Shown: positions 21,857-30,376, numbered from the stretch's first letter. The stretch is 64,000 bases of DNA from Psychroserpens sp. Hel_I_66 (GCF_000799465.1 NZ_JUGU01000001.1:248001-312000), one strand, 5' to 3'. Notes: generated by a model from the letters alone, not told the origin. Program-made: numbers and translations.

Positions 21857-22272
21857 TGCGAGTAACAGTAAGCAGAAAAGCACATTTTAACGCAGCACAT
21901 CGGTTATATCGTAAAGATTGGAGCTTTGAGAAAAACAATGATATCTTCGGGAAATGTAACAATCCAAATTTCCACGGTCATAATTACGAGCTCATCGTAA
22001 GTGTAACTGGAGAAATTGATCAAGAAACGGGCTTCGTTATAGATGTGAAAATCTTAAAGGATATCATCAAATCTGAAGTTGAAGATGCCTTCGACCATAA
22101 AAATCTCAATATAGAAGTTCCAGAATTTCAAGAATTAAACCCTACAGCCGAAAATATCGCAGTAGTCATTTACAATAAAATAAAGCCAAAATTAAGTGCA
22201 CACCTAGACATAGAAGTCATACTTTATGAAACACCTCGAAACTTCGTAAGTTATTCTGGAGATGAAAAATAA
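21856..22272 (+). CDS. queD: 6-pyruvoyl-tetrahydropterin synthase / QueD family protein
   Basis: This 138-residue protein carries the zinc-binding histidines of the family in HFNAAH (residues about 10-15) and FHGHNYEL (about 36-43), the catalytic Cys in GKCNN and the DHKNLN motif near residue 82. Members convert dihydroneopterin triphosphate to 6-carboxytetrahydropterin for queuosine synthesis or to 6-pyruvoyl-tetrahydropterin. No other queuosine genes are adjacent, so the exact reaction is inferred from the family only. It overlaps idi by one base and manA by 11 bases, so the three genes are one transcription unit without an obvious shared pathway. Confidence 0.88.
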   Translation: MRVTVSRKAHFNAAHRLYRKDWSFEKNNDIFGKCNNPNFHGHNYELIVSVTGEIDQETGFVIDVKILKDIIKSEVEDAFDHKNLNIEVPEFQELNPTAENIAVVIYNKIKPKLSAHLDIEVILYETPRNFVSYSGDEK

Positions 22273-23233
22273 ATTGTATCCCTTAAAGTTTGATCCAATT
22301 TTGAAAGATAAAATCTGGGGCGGACGAAAGCTTAACCAACTATTGCATAAAAGTTCAGACCTACCAAATATTGGAGAAAGTTGGGAGCTCAGCGACGTTG
22401 AAGAAAACACATCAATCGTATCAAATGGCCCATTAAAAGGCCAATCACTCAAGACGCTTTTAGAAACCTACAAAGCACAATTAATAGGCGATAAAAACTA
22501 TAATATCTTCGGAAATAAATTCCCATTACTCATAAAATTCATTGATGCCAAACAGGATTTATCAATCCAGTTACACCCAAATGATGAATTAGCAGCAGAG
22601 CGTCATGATTCCTTCGGAAAAACAGAAATGTGGTACGTTATGCAAGCAGATGATGACGCCAATTTAATAGTTGGGTTCAATCAAGAAATGACCCAGGAAA
22701 AATACCTTAGTCATCTTGAAAGCAAAACCTTAACCGAGATTCTAAACTTTGACAAGGTAAAAACAGGAGACACTTATTTTATAGAAGTAGGTCGTGTTCA
22801 CGCCATAGGAGCAGGAGTTATGCTTGCAGAGATACAGCAAACCAGTGATATCACATATCGGGTTTATGATTGGGACCGCGTGGATGATGAGGGTAATGAG
22901 AGAGAATTGCACAACGATCTGGCAATAGATGCATTTGATTTTAACATGCCAGATAATTTTAGAGTAAATTACTCAAAGAAAAAAAATGCCTCTAATCAAA
23001 TGGTGAGTTGCCCATATTTTACAACTAATTTTCTTCACGTTACAGATTCTATTCTAAAGTTAAATTCTAAAGATTCGTTTCTTATTTATATATGCGTAGA
23101 AGGAGAGGCTTTAATAGAAACCGAAGAATCTTCAGAATTTATAAAAAAAGGAGAGACCATCTTGCTTCCGGCAGCCATAGAAACCTTTAAAATAACTTCT
23201 ACTAATGTAAGACTATTAGAAGTTTATGTTTAA
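22262..23233 (+). CDS. manA: Mannose-6-phosphate isomerase, class I
   Basis: The 323-residue enzyme interconverts mannose 6-phosphate and fructose 6-phosphate, feeding GDP-mannose and surface polysaccharide synthesis. The zinc-site motif QLHPNDELA (about residue 99) and the EIQQTSDITYRVYDWDR segment (about 193-209) are typical of the short bacterial cupin form. The C-terminal jelly-roll half is complete. It overlaps the preceding gene by 11 bases. Two TTCCGAAG octamers in reverse orientation lie inside (22507 and 22612). Confidence 0.94.
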   Translation: MKNKLYPLKFDPILKDKIWGGRKLNQLLHKSSDLPNIGESWELSDVEENTSIVSNGPLKGQSLKTLLETYKAQLIGDKNYNIFGNKFPLLIKFIDAKQDLSIQLHPNDELAAERHDSFGKTEMWYVMQADDDANLIVGFNQEMTQEKYLSHLESKTLTEILNFDKVKTGDTYFIEVGRVHAIGAGVMLAEIQQTSDITYRVYDWDRVDDEGNERELHNDLAIDAFDFNMPDNFRVNYSKKKNASNQMVSCPYFTTNFLHVTDSILKLNSKDSFLIYICVEGEALIETEESSEFIKKGETILLPAAIETFKITSTNVRLLEVYV

Positions 23234-23261
23234 TTTTGCATCCAAATTAATAAAATAAATT

Positions 23262-23531
23262 ATGGCAAATGTTAGAGACCTAAAAAAAGACATTAATTTT
23301 GTTTTAGGTGATATTATAGAAGCTGTGTATGTATGGGAATATAACAACCCAGATAAAGACACAAAAAAGAGTGAAGCAATCGTTGACGAAGCAATCGTTA
23401 CGTTTGACGAATTAATTGTTAGAGTAAATAACAGAAGTGTTGAGGATAAAAAAGCTCATTTTAAAGCAATTAATAACGATCTTGAAACGAAAGGAAGAGC
23501 GTTAATCGAAAAATTGAATAATTTAAGCTAA
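23262..23531 (+). CDS. Small conserved flavobacterial protein of unknown function
   Basis: This is an 89-residue helical, charged protein starting MANVRDLKKDINFVLGD. It has no signal peptide, membrane segment or metal-binding motif, and I do not recognise a named domain. Regular heptad-like spacing of hydrophobic residues suggests a small helical bundle. A -7-like TAATTTTG is at 23231-23238, straddling the manA stop, so it may have its own promoter; a tRNA gene with its own promoter follows. It resembles conserved flavobacterial proteins found beside tRNA genes, but I assign no function. Confidence 0.75.
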   Translation: MANVRDLKKDINFVLGDIIEAVYVWEYNNPDKDTKKSEAIVDEAIVTFDELIVRVNNRSVEDKKAHFKAINNDLETKGRALIEKLNNLS

Positions 23532-23548
23532 ATTTTTTCACAGAGTGC

Positions 23549-23578
23549 TTGCAGATTTAAATAGCTATATTATATTTG
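23549..23578 (+). promoter_or_regulatory. Promoter of tRNA-Thr
   Basis: TTG at 23549-23551 and TATATTTG at 23571-23578 are 19 bases apart. The mature tRNA begins 14 bases after the -7 box, which is where a transcript start is expected. Confidence 0.65.
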
Positions 23579-23592
23579 CCGACACTTAAACA

Positions 23593-23666
23593 GCCGATGT
23601 AGCTCAGCTGGCTAGAGCAGCTGATTTGTAATCAGCAGGTCGTGGGTTCGAGTCCCTCCATCGGCT
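23593..23666 (+). tRNA. tRNA-Thr, anticodon TGT
   Basis: The 74-base cloverleaf has acceptor arms GCCGATG/CATCGGC, a D-arm GCTC/GAGC, an anticodon stem GCTGA/TCAGC around the loop TTTGTAA (anticodon TGT, reading ACA), and a TTCGAGT T-loop. The discriminator base is T. CCA is not encoded. One U-U mismatch occurs in the T-stem. Confidence 0.97.
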
Positions 23667-23674
23667 CAAAAAAA

Positions 23675-23706
23675 AAGTCCTAATCTTCTTGATTGGGACT
23701 TTTTTG
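23675..23706 (+). terminator. Intrinsic terminator after tRNA-Thr
   Basis: AAGTCCTAATC and GATTGGGACTT form a long stem followed by T-residues, eight bases after the tRNA. Confidence 0.85.
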
Positions 23707-23769
23707 ATTTTAATAGACCTTTATCGTGAAAAACTAACTACTATATCAGATTTGAGTTTACGCTAAAGG

Positions 23770-24465
23770 CTACTTTAATTCTGCCTTACGTTCATCAATT
23801 AATTCTTTAAGCTGGATACCGTATTTCGATTTCCTTATATCTTCGGTAAGTGCTTTATAGATTTCTTCTAAAAAAGGAACACTTGTATTGGAAACTTCAC
23901 TAATTGCCAAATAAGGAGACACTTCACTATCTGGGTGGTTTACTGCAAAATTAATCGTGTAGAGATATTTACGTTTGATGAGTTTATTGTAATTATCTTC
24001 AAAAGAAACCGTAGTGTCATTGGCTTTGCTTGCTTCTAGACTTTCTTGGATAAGTTCTAGGTTTTTGTCGCTAAACTTTGACATCATCACCAAATATTCT
24101 TCAAGAGTTTCTTGTTGTTTAGAGCCTTTTATTTTTGAATCAAAGTTGAAGTTTTTTAATGTAGAATTAATTTCGGTAATACCTTTATCTGCAAAAAAGA
24201 CGACAGTGCCTTCGTCATTGTCATTTTTATTCAGTTTTAATAACAGAATTTCAGGTTCGGAAAGTTCTGCATGTAAAACAAAATTTGGGCTTCCATTGAT
24301 TTCTAAAGAGTCTATGGTTTCCATCACAGAATCATTCTGTCTCTGGAGGTAAACGGTTCCTTTTTTTAAGCCTTTTACATATCCGTTGAGCGTAAAATCA
24401 TGAGTTTCTTCATTTCCGCAGGAAAGAAATAAAAGTGCAATACAGGCAAAAATAATCTGCTTCAT
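23770..24465 (-). CDS. Putative lipoprotein with DUF4369-like domain
   Basis: The 231-residue protein has a lipoprotein signal ending in LLFLSC (Cys about residue 16), so it is expected to be lipid-anchored. Residues 24-120 (FTLNGYVKGLKKGTVYLQR and following) match the DUF4369 domain, which in Bacteroidota precedes thioredoxin-like AhpC/TSA domains. Here no thioredoxin domain or CxxC pair follows; the rest is helical. It may therefore be a DUF4369-only variant or a shortened relative. It is a minus-strand gene with the DUF819 gene just upstream (49 bases), so cotranscription is possible. Confidence 0.78.
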   Translation of the reverse strand: MKQIIFACIALLFLSCGNEETHDFTLNGYVKGLKKGTVYLQRQNDSVMETIDSLEINGSPNFVLHAELSEPEILLLKLNKNDNDEGTVVFFADKGITEINSTLKNFNFDSKIKGSKQQETLEEYLVMMSKFSDKNLELIQESLEASKANDTTVSFEDNYNKLIKRKYLYTINFAVNHPDSEVSPYLAISEVSNTSVPFLEEIYKALTEDIRKSKYGIQLKELIDERKAELK

Positions 24466-24513
24466 TTTATCAGTTTTAAGGTGCGCAAATATCTTATAAA
24501 TATTATAGAAATA

Positions 24514-25824
24514 CTAACTTCCTGCAGCTATTTGCATCAACATTGTACAACCTATTGCAGCAATGGTACCAATGGCATAACCAAAAACTGCAAGCAATAC
24601 ACCAACAGTCGCTAACGAAGGGTGAAAAGCCGATGCCACAATAGGTGCAGAGGCTGCACCACCAACATTGGCTTGGCTACCAACCGCTAAAAAGAAGTAA
24701 GGCGCTTTAATTAGTTTGGCAACACCTATTAATAGTAGTGCGTGAATAGACATCCAAATTATACCGATGCCAATAAGGCCAACGTTTTCGAAAATGAGGG
24801 TTAGATCCATTTTCATACCAATGGTGGCAACTAAAATGTAAATGAATACACTCCCAAATTTACTGGCACCTGCACCTTCATAATTTTTTGCTTTGGTATA
24901 GGACAACAAAACCGCTATTAGAGTAGAGATACTAATCATCCAAAAGAAAGATGAGCCTAAAAAGGTAAACACGTTTCTAATTTTTTGGGATTCTATGCTG
25001 GCAACCAAATTATCGAAAAATGGCGCTAAAAAATCTGCAGATAAATGCGCAAAACCAACTGCACCAAAGGCAATGGCGCCAATAATCATAATATCGGTTA
25101 GTGACGGATTTCTTTTTACTTTCTCTGAAAACGTCGAGACACGTTCTTTCAAATCTTCAATGGCGGTAATATCTGCCTTTAGCCATTTATTGATCCTGTT
25201 GCGTTTTCCAATTCCTATTAAAATGATTGCCATCCAAATATTTGCAACAACAATATCTACAAATACCATCGCTCCATATTTTGCTTGGTTATATTCGTAG
25301 ATTTCTAACATTGCAGTTTGGTTGGCACCACCACCAATCCAGCTACCTGCTAATGTTGATAGACCTCTCCAAACAGCATCTGTTCCAGCACCTCCAACCG
25401 TTTCAGGAGAAAATGATGCAATAATCAAAATAGCGATTGGTCCTCCAATAAGGATGCCTATTGTTCCTGTAAAAAACATAACGAGTGCTTTCCAGCCTAA
25501 ATTGAAAACTGCCTTTAAATCAATGCTCAATGTCATTAACACGAGAGCTGCTGGGAGGAGGTAGCGACTTGCCATATAATATAAGCTTGAACTGCTTTCG
25601 GTTTCTATTCCAGTTTCTGAAACTGTTTTCCATTCTGGGGCAATTAATCCTGATGTGGTCAATACTGCAGGTAACATATAGGCCATAAATAAACCTGGAA
25701 CAATCTTGTAGAACTTTGGCCAAAATCCTGTTTCAATTGATTCGGTATAAAATACAAAACCCAATGAAAGCATTAAAAGTCCAAAAACTATAGTGTCATT
25801 TGTAAAAAGTGGTGTTGTGTCCAT
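24514..25824 (-). CDS. DUF819 family membrane protein
   Basis: This 436-residue protein is almost entirely hydrophobic with about ten to twelve predicted membrane segments, and matches the DUF819 (YjcL-like) family. Characteristic glycine-rich stretches such as STLAGSWIGGGANQTAM and GSQANVGGAASAPIVA resemble the two inverted-repeat substrate loops of sodium-dependent transporters. The family is presumed to transport an unidentified organic solute. The start MDTTPLF at 25824 has no competing upstream ATG. It is on the minus strand upstream of the DUF4369 lipoprotein. Confidence 0.88.
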   Translation of the reverse strand: MDTTPLFTNDTIVFGLLMLSLGFVFYTESIETGFWPKFYKIVPGLFMAYMLPAVLTTSGLIAPEWKTVSETGIETESSSSLYYMASRYLLPAALVLMTLSIDLKAVFNLGWKALVMFFTGTIGILIGGPIAILIIASFSPETVGGAGTDAVWRGLSTLAGSWIGGGANQTAMLEIYEYNQAKYGAMVFVDIVVANIWMAIILIGIGKRNRINKWLKADITAIEDLKERVSTFSEKVKRNPSLTDIMIIGAIAFGAVGFAHLSADFLAPFFDNLVASIESQKIRNVFTFLGSSFFWMISISTLIAVLLSYTKAKNYEGAGASKFGSVFIYILVATIGMKMDLTLIFENVGLIGIGIIWMSIHALLLIGVAKLIKAPYFFLAVGSQANVGGAASAPIVASAFHPSLATVGVLLAVFGYAIGTIAAIGCTMLMQIAAGS

Positions 25825-25869
25825 GTTTAGATTTTAATTGTATTGCAAAATACCAAAATTAAACTGCAT

Positions 25870-25902
25870 AAAAAAAGCGACTCTATTTAGAATCGCTTTT
25901 GT
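25870..25902 (-). terminator. Intrinsic terminator overlapping the end of the Arc-like gene
   Basis: On the minus strand AAGCGATTCTA pairs with AGAGTCGCTT followed by seven T. The stop codon of the Arc-like gene (25883-25885) lies in the stem. Confidence 0.75.
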
Positions 25903-26074
25903 TGTTGTCTTCATTTTTTTTAGGTTTTGGGGCCCTATTTTGTTCTTTGAGATATTGCATGAGCATCCATTCAATTTGTCCGTTGGTGCTCCTAAATTCG
26001 TCTGCAGCCCACTTTTCAATTGCTTTGATCATATCTTCATTGATACGTAATGCGAATGCTTTTTTCTTAGCCAT
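25883..26074 (-). CDS. Arc-like ribbon-helix-helix DNA-binding protein
   Basis: This 63-residue protein starts MAKKKAFALRINEDMIKAIE and continues through an Arc/MetJ ribbon-helix-helix fold (residues about 6-45: beta strand FALRI, helix around MIKAIEKWA, then NGQIEWMLMQYL). The C-terminal tail is lysine-rich and disordered. It is the third gene of an operon with SPFH and DUF1648 membrane proteins. Its target is unknown; an operator in the operon promoter at 27558-27589 is a reasonable first candidate. Plus-strand ORFs over this gene are shadows. Confidence 0.85.
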   Translation of the reverse strand: MAKKKAFALRINEDMIKAIEKWAADEFRSTNGQIEWMLMQYLKEQNRAPKPKKNEDNNKSDSK

Positions 26075-26140
26075 TATATTATTTTAAAAAGTTCTTAATT
26101 TTAGAAATCATTCCCTAAGAAAATAAACTATCTAAATTAT

Positions 26141-26647
26141 TTATGATTTATTTATTTTTTGCTGATAGATCAATATAAATATTGGTAAAATCAAACTAGC
26201 ACCAATAATTGAATAGGTAAACCAAGATCCAAAACTAACATTGTTTCCTTTGCCTTCCTCAATCATCATATATTGAATAACCAAAAAAAGTATGGCTACA
26301 AATAGATTGGTAAAGCGAATAATTCTTGTGCTAAACCTGTAATTTTTTAAGGCATTTTCTTCTGTGATATTGACCATATAATTATGAATGTGCGGATATT
26401 TATTCAGAAAGAACAATAATAGAAATGTAAAAACCCCTATTACCGGTAACATCCATATCATTGACTTGCTACCATAACCATCTGCTTCTCCAGCTGCATT
26501 AAAATGGGTTGGAATGGTTTCTGCCAAATCGCCGTAATTCATCGCAGTATATATGATTGTTATCAAAATTAGGGTTGCTGAAATCAAATCCAAAACAATG
26601 TCTAATGGCTGCAGAGGCACCTTAATTTTAGGTCTGTTGGTTTTCAT
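26141..26647 (-). CDS. DUF1648 domain membrane protein
   Basis: The 168-residue protein has four predicted membrane segments. The family motif IPTHFNAAGEADGYGSK (about residues 46-62) defines the DUF1648 domain, found in SdpI-like immunity proteins and in many integral membrane proteins of unknown function. It starts one base after the SPFH gene stops, so both are translated from one message. It may form a membrane complex with the SPFH protein, which is an inference from gene order only. Confidence 0.85.
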   Translation of the reverse strand: MKTNRPKIKVPLQPLDIVLDLISATLILITIIYTAMNYGDLAETIPTHFNAAGEADGYGSKSMIWMLPVIGVFTFLLLFFLNKYPHIHNYMVNITEENALKNYRFSTRIIRFTNLFVAILFLVIQYMMIEEGKGNNVSFGSWFTYSIIGASLILPIFILIYQQKINKS

Positions 26648-26648
26648 C

Positions 26649-27509
26649 TTAATGGTTTAACGTACCTGTATTTAAAACAGGAGATGCGTCTTTATCTCCA
26701 CATAGAATAACCATGAGATTGCTTACCATTGCAGCTTTTCGTTCTCCATCTAATTCTATGATCTGCTTTTTTTCGAGTTGCTCAATTGCCATTTCTACCA
26801 TGCTTACAGCACCTTCTACGATTTTATGTCTTGCAGCAACGATTGCAGTGGCTTGTTGACGTTTTAGCATGGCATTTGCAATTTCATTTGAATATGCCAA
26901 ATAACCGATACGAGCTTCCAAAACTTCAATGCCTGCAATAGTTAGACGCTCATCAATTTCTTTTTCCAATGCATTACTTACTTCATTGACGCTTGATCTC
27001 AATGTGATATCTTCGTCAACACCTTCGTCTGCGAAATTATCATACGGGTACATACTTGCCAGTTTACGCACAGCAGCATCGGTTTGTACACGCACAAAGT
27101 TCTCGTAAATATCGACATCAAATGCAGCTTTGTAAGTGTCTTGAACGCGCCAAACCAAAATAGTGCTAATCATAATAGGATTACCCATTTTATCATTGAC
27201 TTTTAAACGTTCACTATCAAAATTTCTAGCTCGTAATGAGATTTTCTTTTTGGTGTAAAATGGATTTACCCAATAGAAACCGTTCTTTTTAACGGTTCCC
27301 ATATACTTACCAAACAGTAGCAATACGCGAGATCCGTTGGGTTGTACCATAATAAATCCTGGCGCTATAAAAATAGCTATGATTATCGATATGATAAACC
27401 ATGGGCTTTGGAGAGTGATCATGGCAGCTATGCTTCCGAAGAATAAAATAAGGAATAAAAACAGCATGAGATAGCCATTTGCTGGAACTATAGTTTTTTC
27501 TTGATTCAT
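26649..27509 (-). CDS. SPFH / band 7 domain membrane protein
   Basis: The 286-residue protein has two N-terminal membrane segments (about residues 13-33 and 37-55) followed by an SPFH domain (about 56-210), with the segment ISLRARNFDSERLKVNDKMG and a coiled-coil-like C-terminal region. Band 7 proteins oligomerise into membrane microdomains. The order SPFH-DUF1648-Arc is compact (1-base and 66-base gaps) and preceded by a well-formed promoter. A TTCCGAAG copy is inside the gene at 27434. Confidence 0.9.
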   Translation of the reverse strand: MNQEKTIVPANGYLMLFLFLILFFGSIAAMITLQSPWFIISIIIAIFIAPGFIMVQPNGSRVLLLFGKYMGTVKKNGFYWVNPFYTKKKISLRARNFDSERLKVNDKMGNPIMISTILVWRVQDTYKAAFDVDIYENFVRVQTDAAVRKLASMYPYDNFADEGVDEDITLRSSVNEVSNALEKEIDERLTIAGIEVLEARIGYLAYSNEIANAMLKRQQATAIVAARHKIVEGAVSMVEMAIEQLEKKQIIELDGERKAAMVSNLMVILCGDKDASPVLNTGTLNH

Positions 27510-27557
27510 GAGATTGGTTTTTAGATTAAATAATTTAATATGATATTATTTTGATAT

Positions 27558-27589
27558 CAAATTTACATCAAACCTTTTTAACTTACAAA
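27558..27589 (-). promoter_or_regulatory. Promoter of the SPFH operon
   Basis: On the minus strand TTTG (27589-27586), a 20-base spacer and TAAATTTG (27565-27558) match the Bacteroidota consensus. The start codon of the SPFH gene is 48 bases downstream. Confidence 0.55.
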
Positions 27590-27704
27590 TCAAGTTTGGC
27601 ACACCATTTGCATTAAGGTAATTGTAAATGATTATGATGATGTTAGTAGAGGAGTGATTACCTCGCATAACGGAGTAACATTTAACATTTGGTTGGTTAG
27701 TTAG

Positions 27705-27735
27705 AAAAAACGCATCTCATTTGAGATGCGTTTTT
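27705..27735. terminator. Bidirectional terminator
   Basis: AAAAAACGCATCTCA and TGAGATGCGTTTTT form a near-perfect palindrome. It lies between the SPFH promoter region and the end of the minus-strand hydrolase gene. Confidence 0.8.
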
Positions 27736-27759
27736 ATTTTATAGTATTTTAAAAATGAC

Positions 27760-28686
27760 TTAATTGAGTATAAAGGTGGAGATCGTACTAATTAATTCTT
27801 CGGAAATTTTACGTGACGACTCATTATAGCTTTTTGAATTGACCAACGTATCACCATCAATAATAAACAGTACGTGGTTCATGTTTTCTATGATCTTTAA
27901 TTGGGCCTTTTGATTAGCGTTTTTTAAAAGATTTGCTTCATCAACTGAGACTTGAAGATCTTTTGTCCCATTAATGATAAGTACTGGAATTTCTAACGAT
28001 TTTACAATATCTTGTGGGTTATACTGCATCCAATTTGTAATAAAAGGTTGCACACTTGGATTAAAAATGGAAGCTAGTGCTGCAGGATAATCTGTAGTTT
28101 GTTTTCCGTCCTTTATACTTTGAAATGCTTTTTTTGTGCCTTCAATAAGCGATGGATCCATAGCGCTTATTTGCTCTGTGATCACTTCATCAATGGTTTG
28201 TCCTGCGCCTGCAAGTGAAATAAATCCGTCTGCCCTATCTTTTGCAGCCAGCATCCCAACCAGACTTCCCTGGCTGTGACCTATCACATAAACCTGGGAG
28301 TATGTGTTTTGATCTTTAAAAAAATCAACTACCGTTTTGGCATCTGTTACAAAATCGTCAAACTTAATATTTGGATCGACTTTGTTCTTTCGTATTTGCT
28401 TTACAATACGTTTGTCGTATCTAAAGGTTGCAATGCCTTTGTTTGTTAGGGATTCTGCAAGTTTTTTTAGGGAATTGTTTTTCATGAAATTCTGGTTTCC
28501 GTTTCTATCGGTTGGTCCAGAGCCTGCGATTATGATAGCTAATTTTGGTTTTTCTGTATTATTAGGAAGCAATAAAGTGCCATCTACAAATTCATTTACT
28601 TCTATATCTTGAGAGGTAAACATTGTGTCTTGTCCATTTAGATATAAACAAAATAAAAGCGATAAGAGACTTAAGTAATATTTCAT
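27760..28686 (-). CDS. Secreted alpha/beta hydrolase
   Basis: The 308-residue protein starts MKYYLSLLSLLF with a signal peptide; a start 39 bases upstream would place charged residues before the signal and is unlikely. The nucleophile elbow GHSQGSL and oxyanion-side residues of a serine hydrolase are present near residue 140, and the catalytic His is expected in MNHVLF near the C-terminus. Similar proteins are annotated as dienelactone-hydrolase-like peptidases or esterases of unknown substrate. A -7-like TAACTTTG (28730-28723) lies upstream without an evident -33 box. It is a single gene bounded by the 27705 terminator. Confidence 0.85.
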   Translation of the reverse strand: MKYYLSLLSLLFCLYLNGQDTMFTSQDIEVNEFVDGTLLLPNNTEKPKLAIIIAGSGPTDRNGNQNFMKNNSLKKLAESLTNKGIATFRYDKRIVKQIRKNKVDPNIKFDDFVTDAKTVVDFFKDQNTYSQVYVIGHSQGSLVGMLAAKDRADGFISLAGAGQTIDEVITEQISAMDPSLIEGTKKAFQSIKDGKQTTDYPAALASIFNPSVQPFITNWMQYNPQDIVKSLEIPVLIINGTKDLQVSVDEANLLKNANQKAQLKIIENMNHVLFIIDGDTLVNSKSYNESSRKISEELISTISTFILN

Positions 28687-28801
28687 GATAGTTATTTTAA
28701 TGTTGTTATGCAATACATGTACCAAAGTTAATTAAAAATTAAAGAGATTTTTGACTGAAATTCATTAGAAATGACCTCCAAAACAAAAAACAATTGATTG
28801 T

Positions 28802-28817
28802 ATTTCATCGATGAAAT
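28802..28817. promoter_or_regulatory. Perfect palindrome, possible operator
   Basis: ATTTCATCGATGAAAT is a perfect 16-bp inverted repeat. The left half recurs with one side changed (ATTTCATCGATTAAT) at 28853-28867, 51 bases away, about five helical turns. The site lies between the hydrolase promoter region and the alkB terminator. Confidence 0.35.
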
Positions 28818-29014
28818 GCAATATTTCAACTTTAAATGTTAAAATTAAGTGTATTTCATCGATTAATAATGTTTTTTATCGTTCATATTGAAAAAGGATT
28901 TTATATTTGAAGTGTACTAAGATTTAGTTTTTAGTTCAATGGATTAATTAATTAATATTTGCATGTGACGAGAGTTAGAGACCCTAAATCTACACATAAC
29001 AAAAGCAAATTAGG

Positions 29015-29044
29015 AAAACCAAGGTTGAGGGACCTTGGTTTTTT
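29015..29044. terminator. Terminator downstream of the AlkB gene
   Basis: AAAACCAAGGT and ACCTTGGTTTTTT form a strong stem with runs on both sides; it follows the minus-strand AlkB gene and would also end any plus-strand RNA begun near 28916. Confidence 0.75.
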
Positions 29045-29062
29045 CGTTTACACACTTTTGTT

Positions 29063-29662
29063 CTAAATAATTGTTCTAAAAGTCAAATTTATGCGCTCCC
29101 CAACATCTTTCTTTGTTTTTGCGATTTGATGCAACCAGTAGTGCTGCATTTCACCCTTCATAATCAATAAACTTCCATGATCGAGATTAATTTTATGACG
29201 CTCGTCCTTAAGTCGACGATGTTTAAAATGAAAAGGTCTCGTCTCACCCAAACTCAATGAGGCAATCACAGGGTTTTTGCCAAGTTCCTTTTCGTTGTCT
29301 GCATGCCAACCGTTGCTATCACTACCATCGCGATAGAGATTTAAAAGTACAGAAGTAAAATGATGTTGTGCTTCTTTTTCAATGTCCATTTTGATTTGTT
29401 GTAATTCCGAAGTAAAAATTTTCGGTTGCATCGTAATATTGGAGTAGCTGTAAGGCTTGTTGTTATTGGCAAATAAAGCAGTCAATCTTGGCTGTTGATA
29501 GGTTTTTCCAAAGACTTTAATGTCATCCTGTTGCCAGTGCACAGTAGTCTTTAATCTCTCAAAATAAGTATCTGCCTTTGCCTTATCGTAAAAATTTTCA
29601 ATGTAGATCAATTGGGCATTTGGCAGATTAAAAAGTCTTTTTTCTTCGGAAAATAAGTCCAT
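29063..29662 (-). CDS. alkB: Alpha-ketoglutarate-dependent dioxygenase, AlkB family
   Basis: The 199-residue protein repairs alkylated bases by Fe(II)/2-oxoglutarate-dependent oxidation. The iron site HAD (in NGWHADNEKELG), the segment SLGETRPFHFKHR and the C-terminal RINLTFR motif, with the Arg residues that hold 2-oxoglutarate, are all present. I chose ATG 29662; a GTG one codon upstream is possible. A divergent gene begins 31 bases away. Two TTCCGAAG octamers lie in the coding sequence (29405 and, in reverse, 29644). Confidence 0.92.
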   Translation of the reverse strand: MDLFSEEKRLFNLPNAQLIYIENFYDKAKADTYFERLKTTVHWQQDDIKVFGKTYQQPRLTALFANNNKPYSYSNITMQPKIFTSELQQIKMDIEKEAQHHFTSVLLNLYRDGSDSNGWHADNEKELGKNPVIASLSLGETRPFHFKHRRLKDERHKINLDHGSLLIMKGEMQHYWLHQIAKTKKDVGERINLTFRTII

Positions 29663-29692
29663 CACTTAATTTTTATCTAAATTAGCTATATC

Positions 29693-30376
29693 ATGAAGAT
29701 CCACAAAATTTTGTTTTTAATCTCAGTGTTTATTGTTTTCGGATTTACATTTCCGCAGAAAAATAAGCTACCCGAAGGTTTTGTGCACGTCAAAGACATC
29801 ATTCCAGATTTAAACGTAGAATTACGCTACTTTTCATCACACAATTTTGTTGGAGATACCATCACGGGTTACAATGCAAATACATTGATTTTGACCAAGC
29901 AATCTGCAGAAGCCTTAAAAAAAGTGCAAGCCCATTTGCAGGAACAAAACCTGTGCTTACTGGTTTACGATGGCTTTAGACCGCAACGCGCAGTTGACCA
30001 TTTTTCGTCATGGGCTAGACTTTTGAATGACACACTGCAAAAGCAGGAATTTTACCCAAATGTGAACAAAAGACATTTATTTAGAGATGGATATATTGCA
30101 TCAAAATCTGGGCATAGTCGCGGGAGTACAGTAGATTTGACAATAATTGATGGTAACACGAGTGAACCTTTAGATATGGGAAGTCCTTATGATTTCTTCG
30201 GAAAAGAATCGTGGGTCGAACATCCAAATCTCACCGAAACGCAAGAGGCAAACCGTCAATTACTGCAACATGTTATGCTTAAATATAATTTTAGAAATTA
30301 TCCTAAAGAGTGGTGGCATTTCACGTTGCGTTGGGAACCATTTCCAAAAACCTATTTTGATTTTCCAATAGAATAG
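29693..30376 (+). CDS. ddpX: D-alanyl-D-alanine dipeptidase, VanX type
   Basis: The 227-residue zinc peptidase of family M15D has a signal peptide (to about residue 22) and the metal and catalytic motifs SKSGHSRGSTVDLT (about 141-154) and EWWHFTLRW (about 205-213). The family cleaves D-Ala-D-Ala dipeptide, and in bacteria without vancomycin resistance it serves in peptidoglycan turnover. No van genes are adjacent, so a recycling role is likely. It is divergent from alkB. Confidence 0.93.
   Translation: MKIHKILFLISVFIVFGFTFPQKNKLPEGFVHVKDIIPDLNVELRYFSSHNFVGDTITGYNANTLILTKQSAEALKKVQAHLQEQNLCLLVYDGFRPQRAVDHFSSWARLLNDTLQKQEFYPNVNKRHLFRDGYIASKSGHSRGSTVDLTIIDGNTSEPLDMGSPYDFFGKESWVEHPNLTETQEANRQLLQHVMLKYNFRNYPKEWWHFTLRWEPFPKTYFDFPIE

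Larger units (their letters stand above)
28687..29062. other. Intergenic region with a palindrome and a terminator
   Basis: This 376-base stretch between two minus-strand genes contains a perfect 16-bp palindrome (28802-28817), a partial copy (28853-28867), a -7-like TATATTTG on the plus strand at 28902-28909, and a terminator at 29015-29044. I see no ORF in it. Confidence 0.55.

Noticed and set aside
25838..26087. Plus-strand ORFs opposite the Arc-like gene
   Set aside because: They are shadows of the minus-strand gene and lack any domain or promoter.
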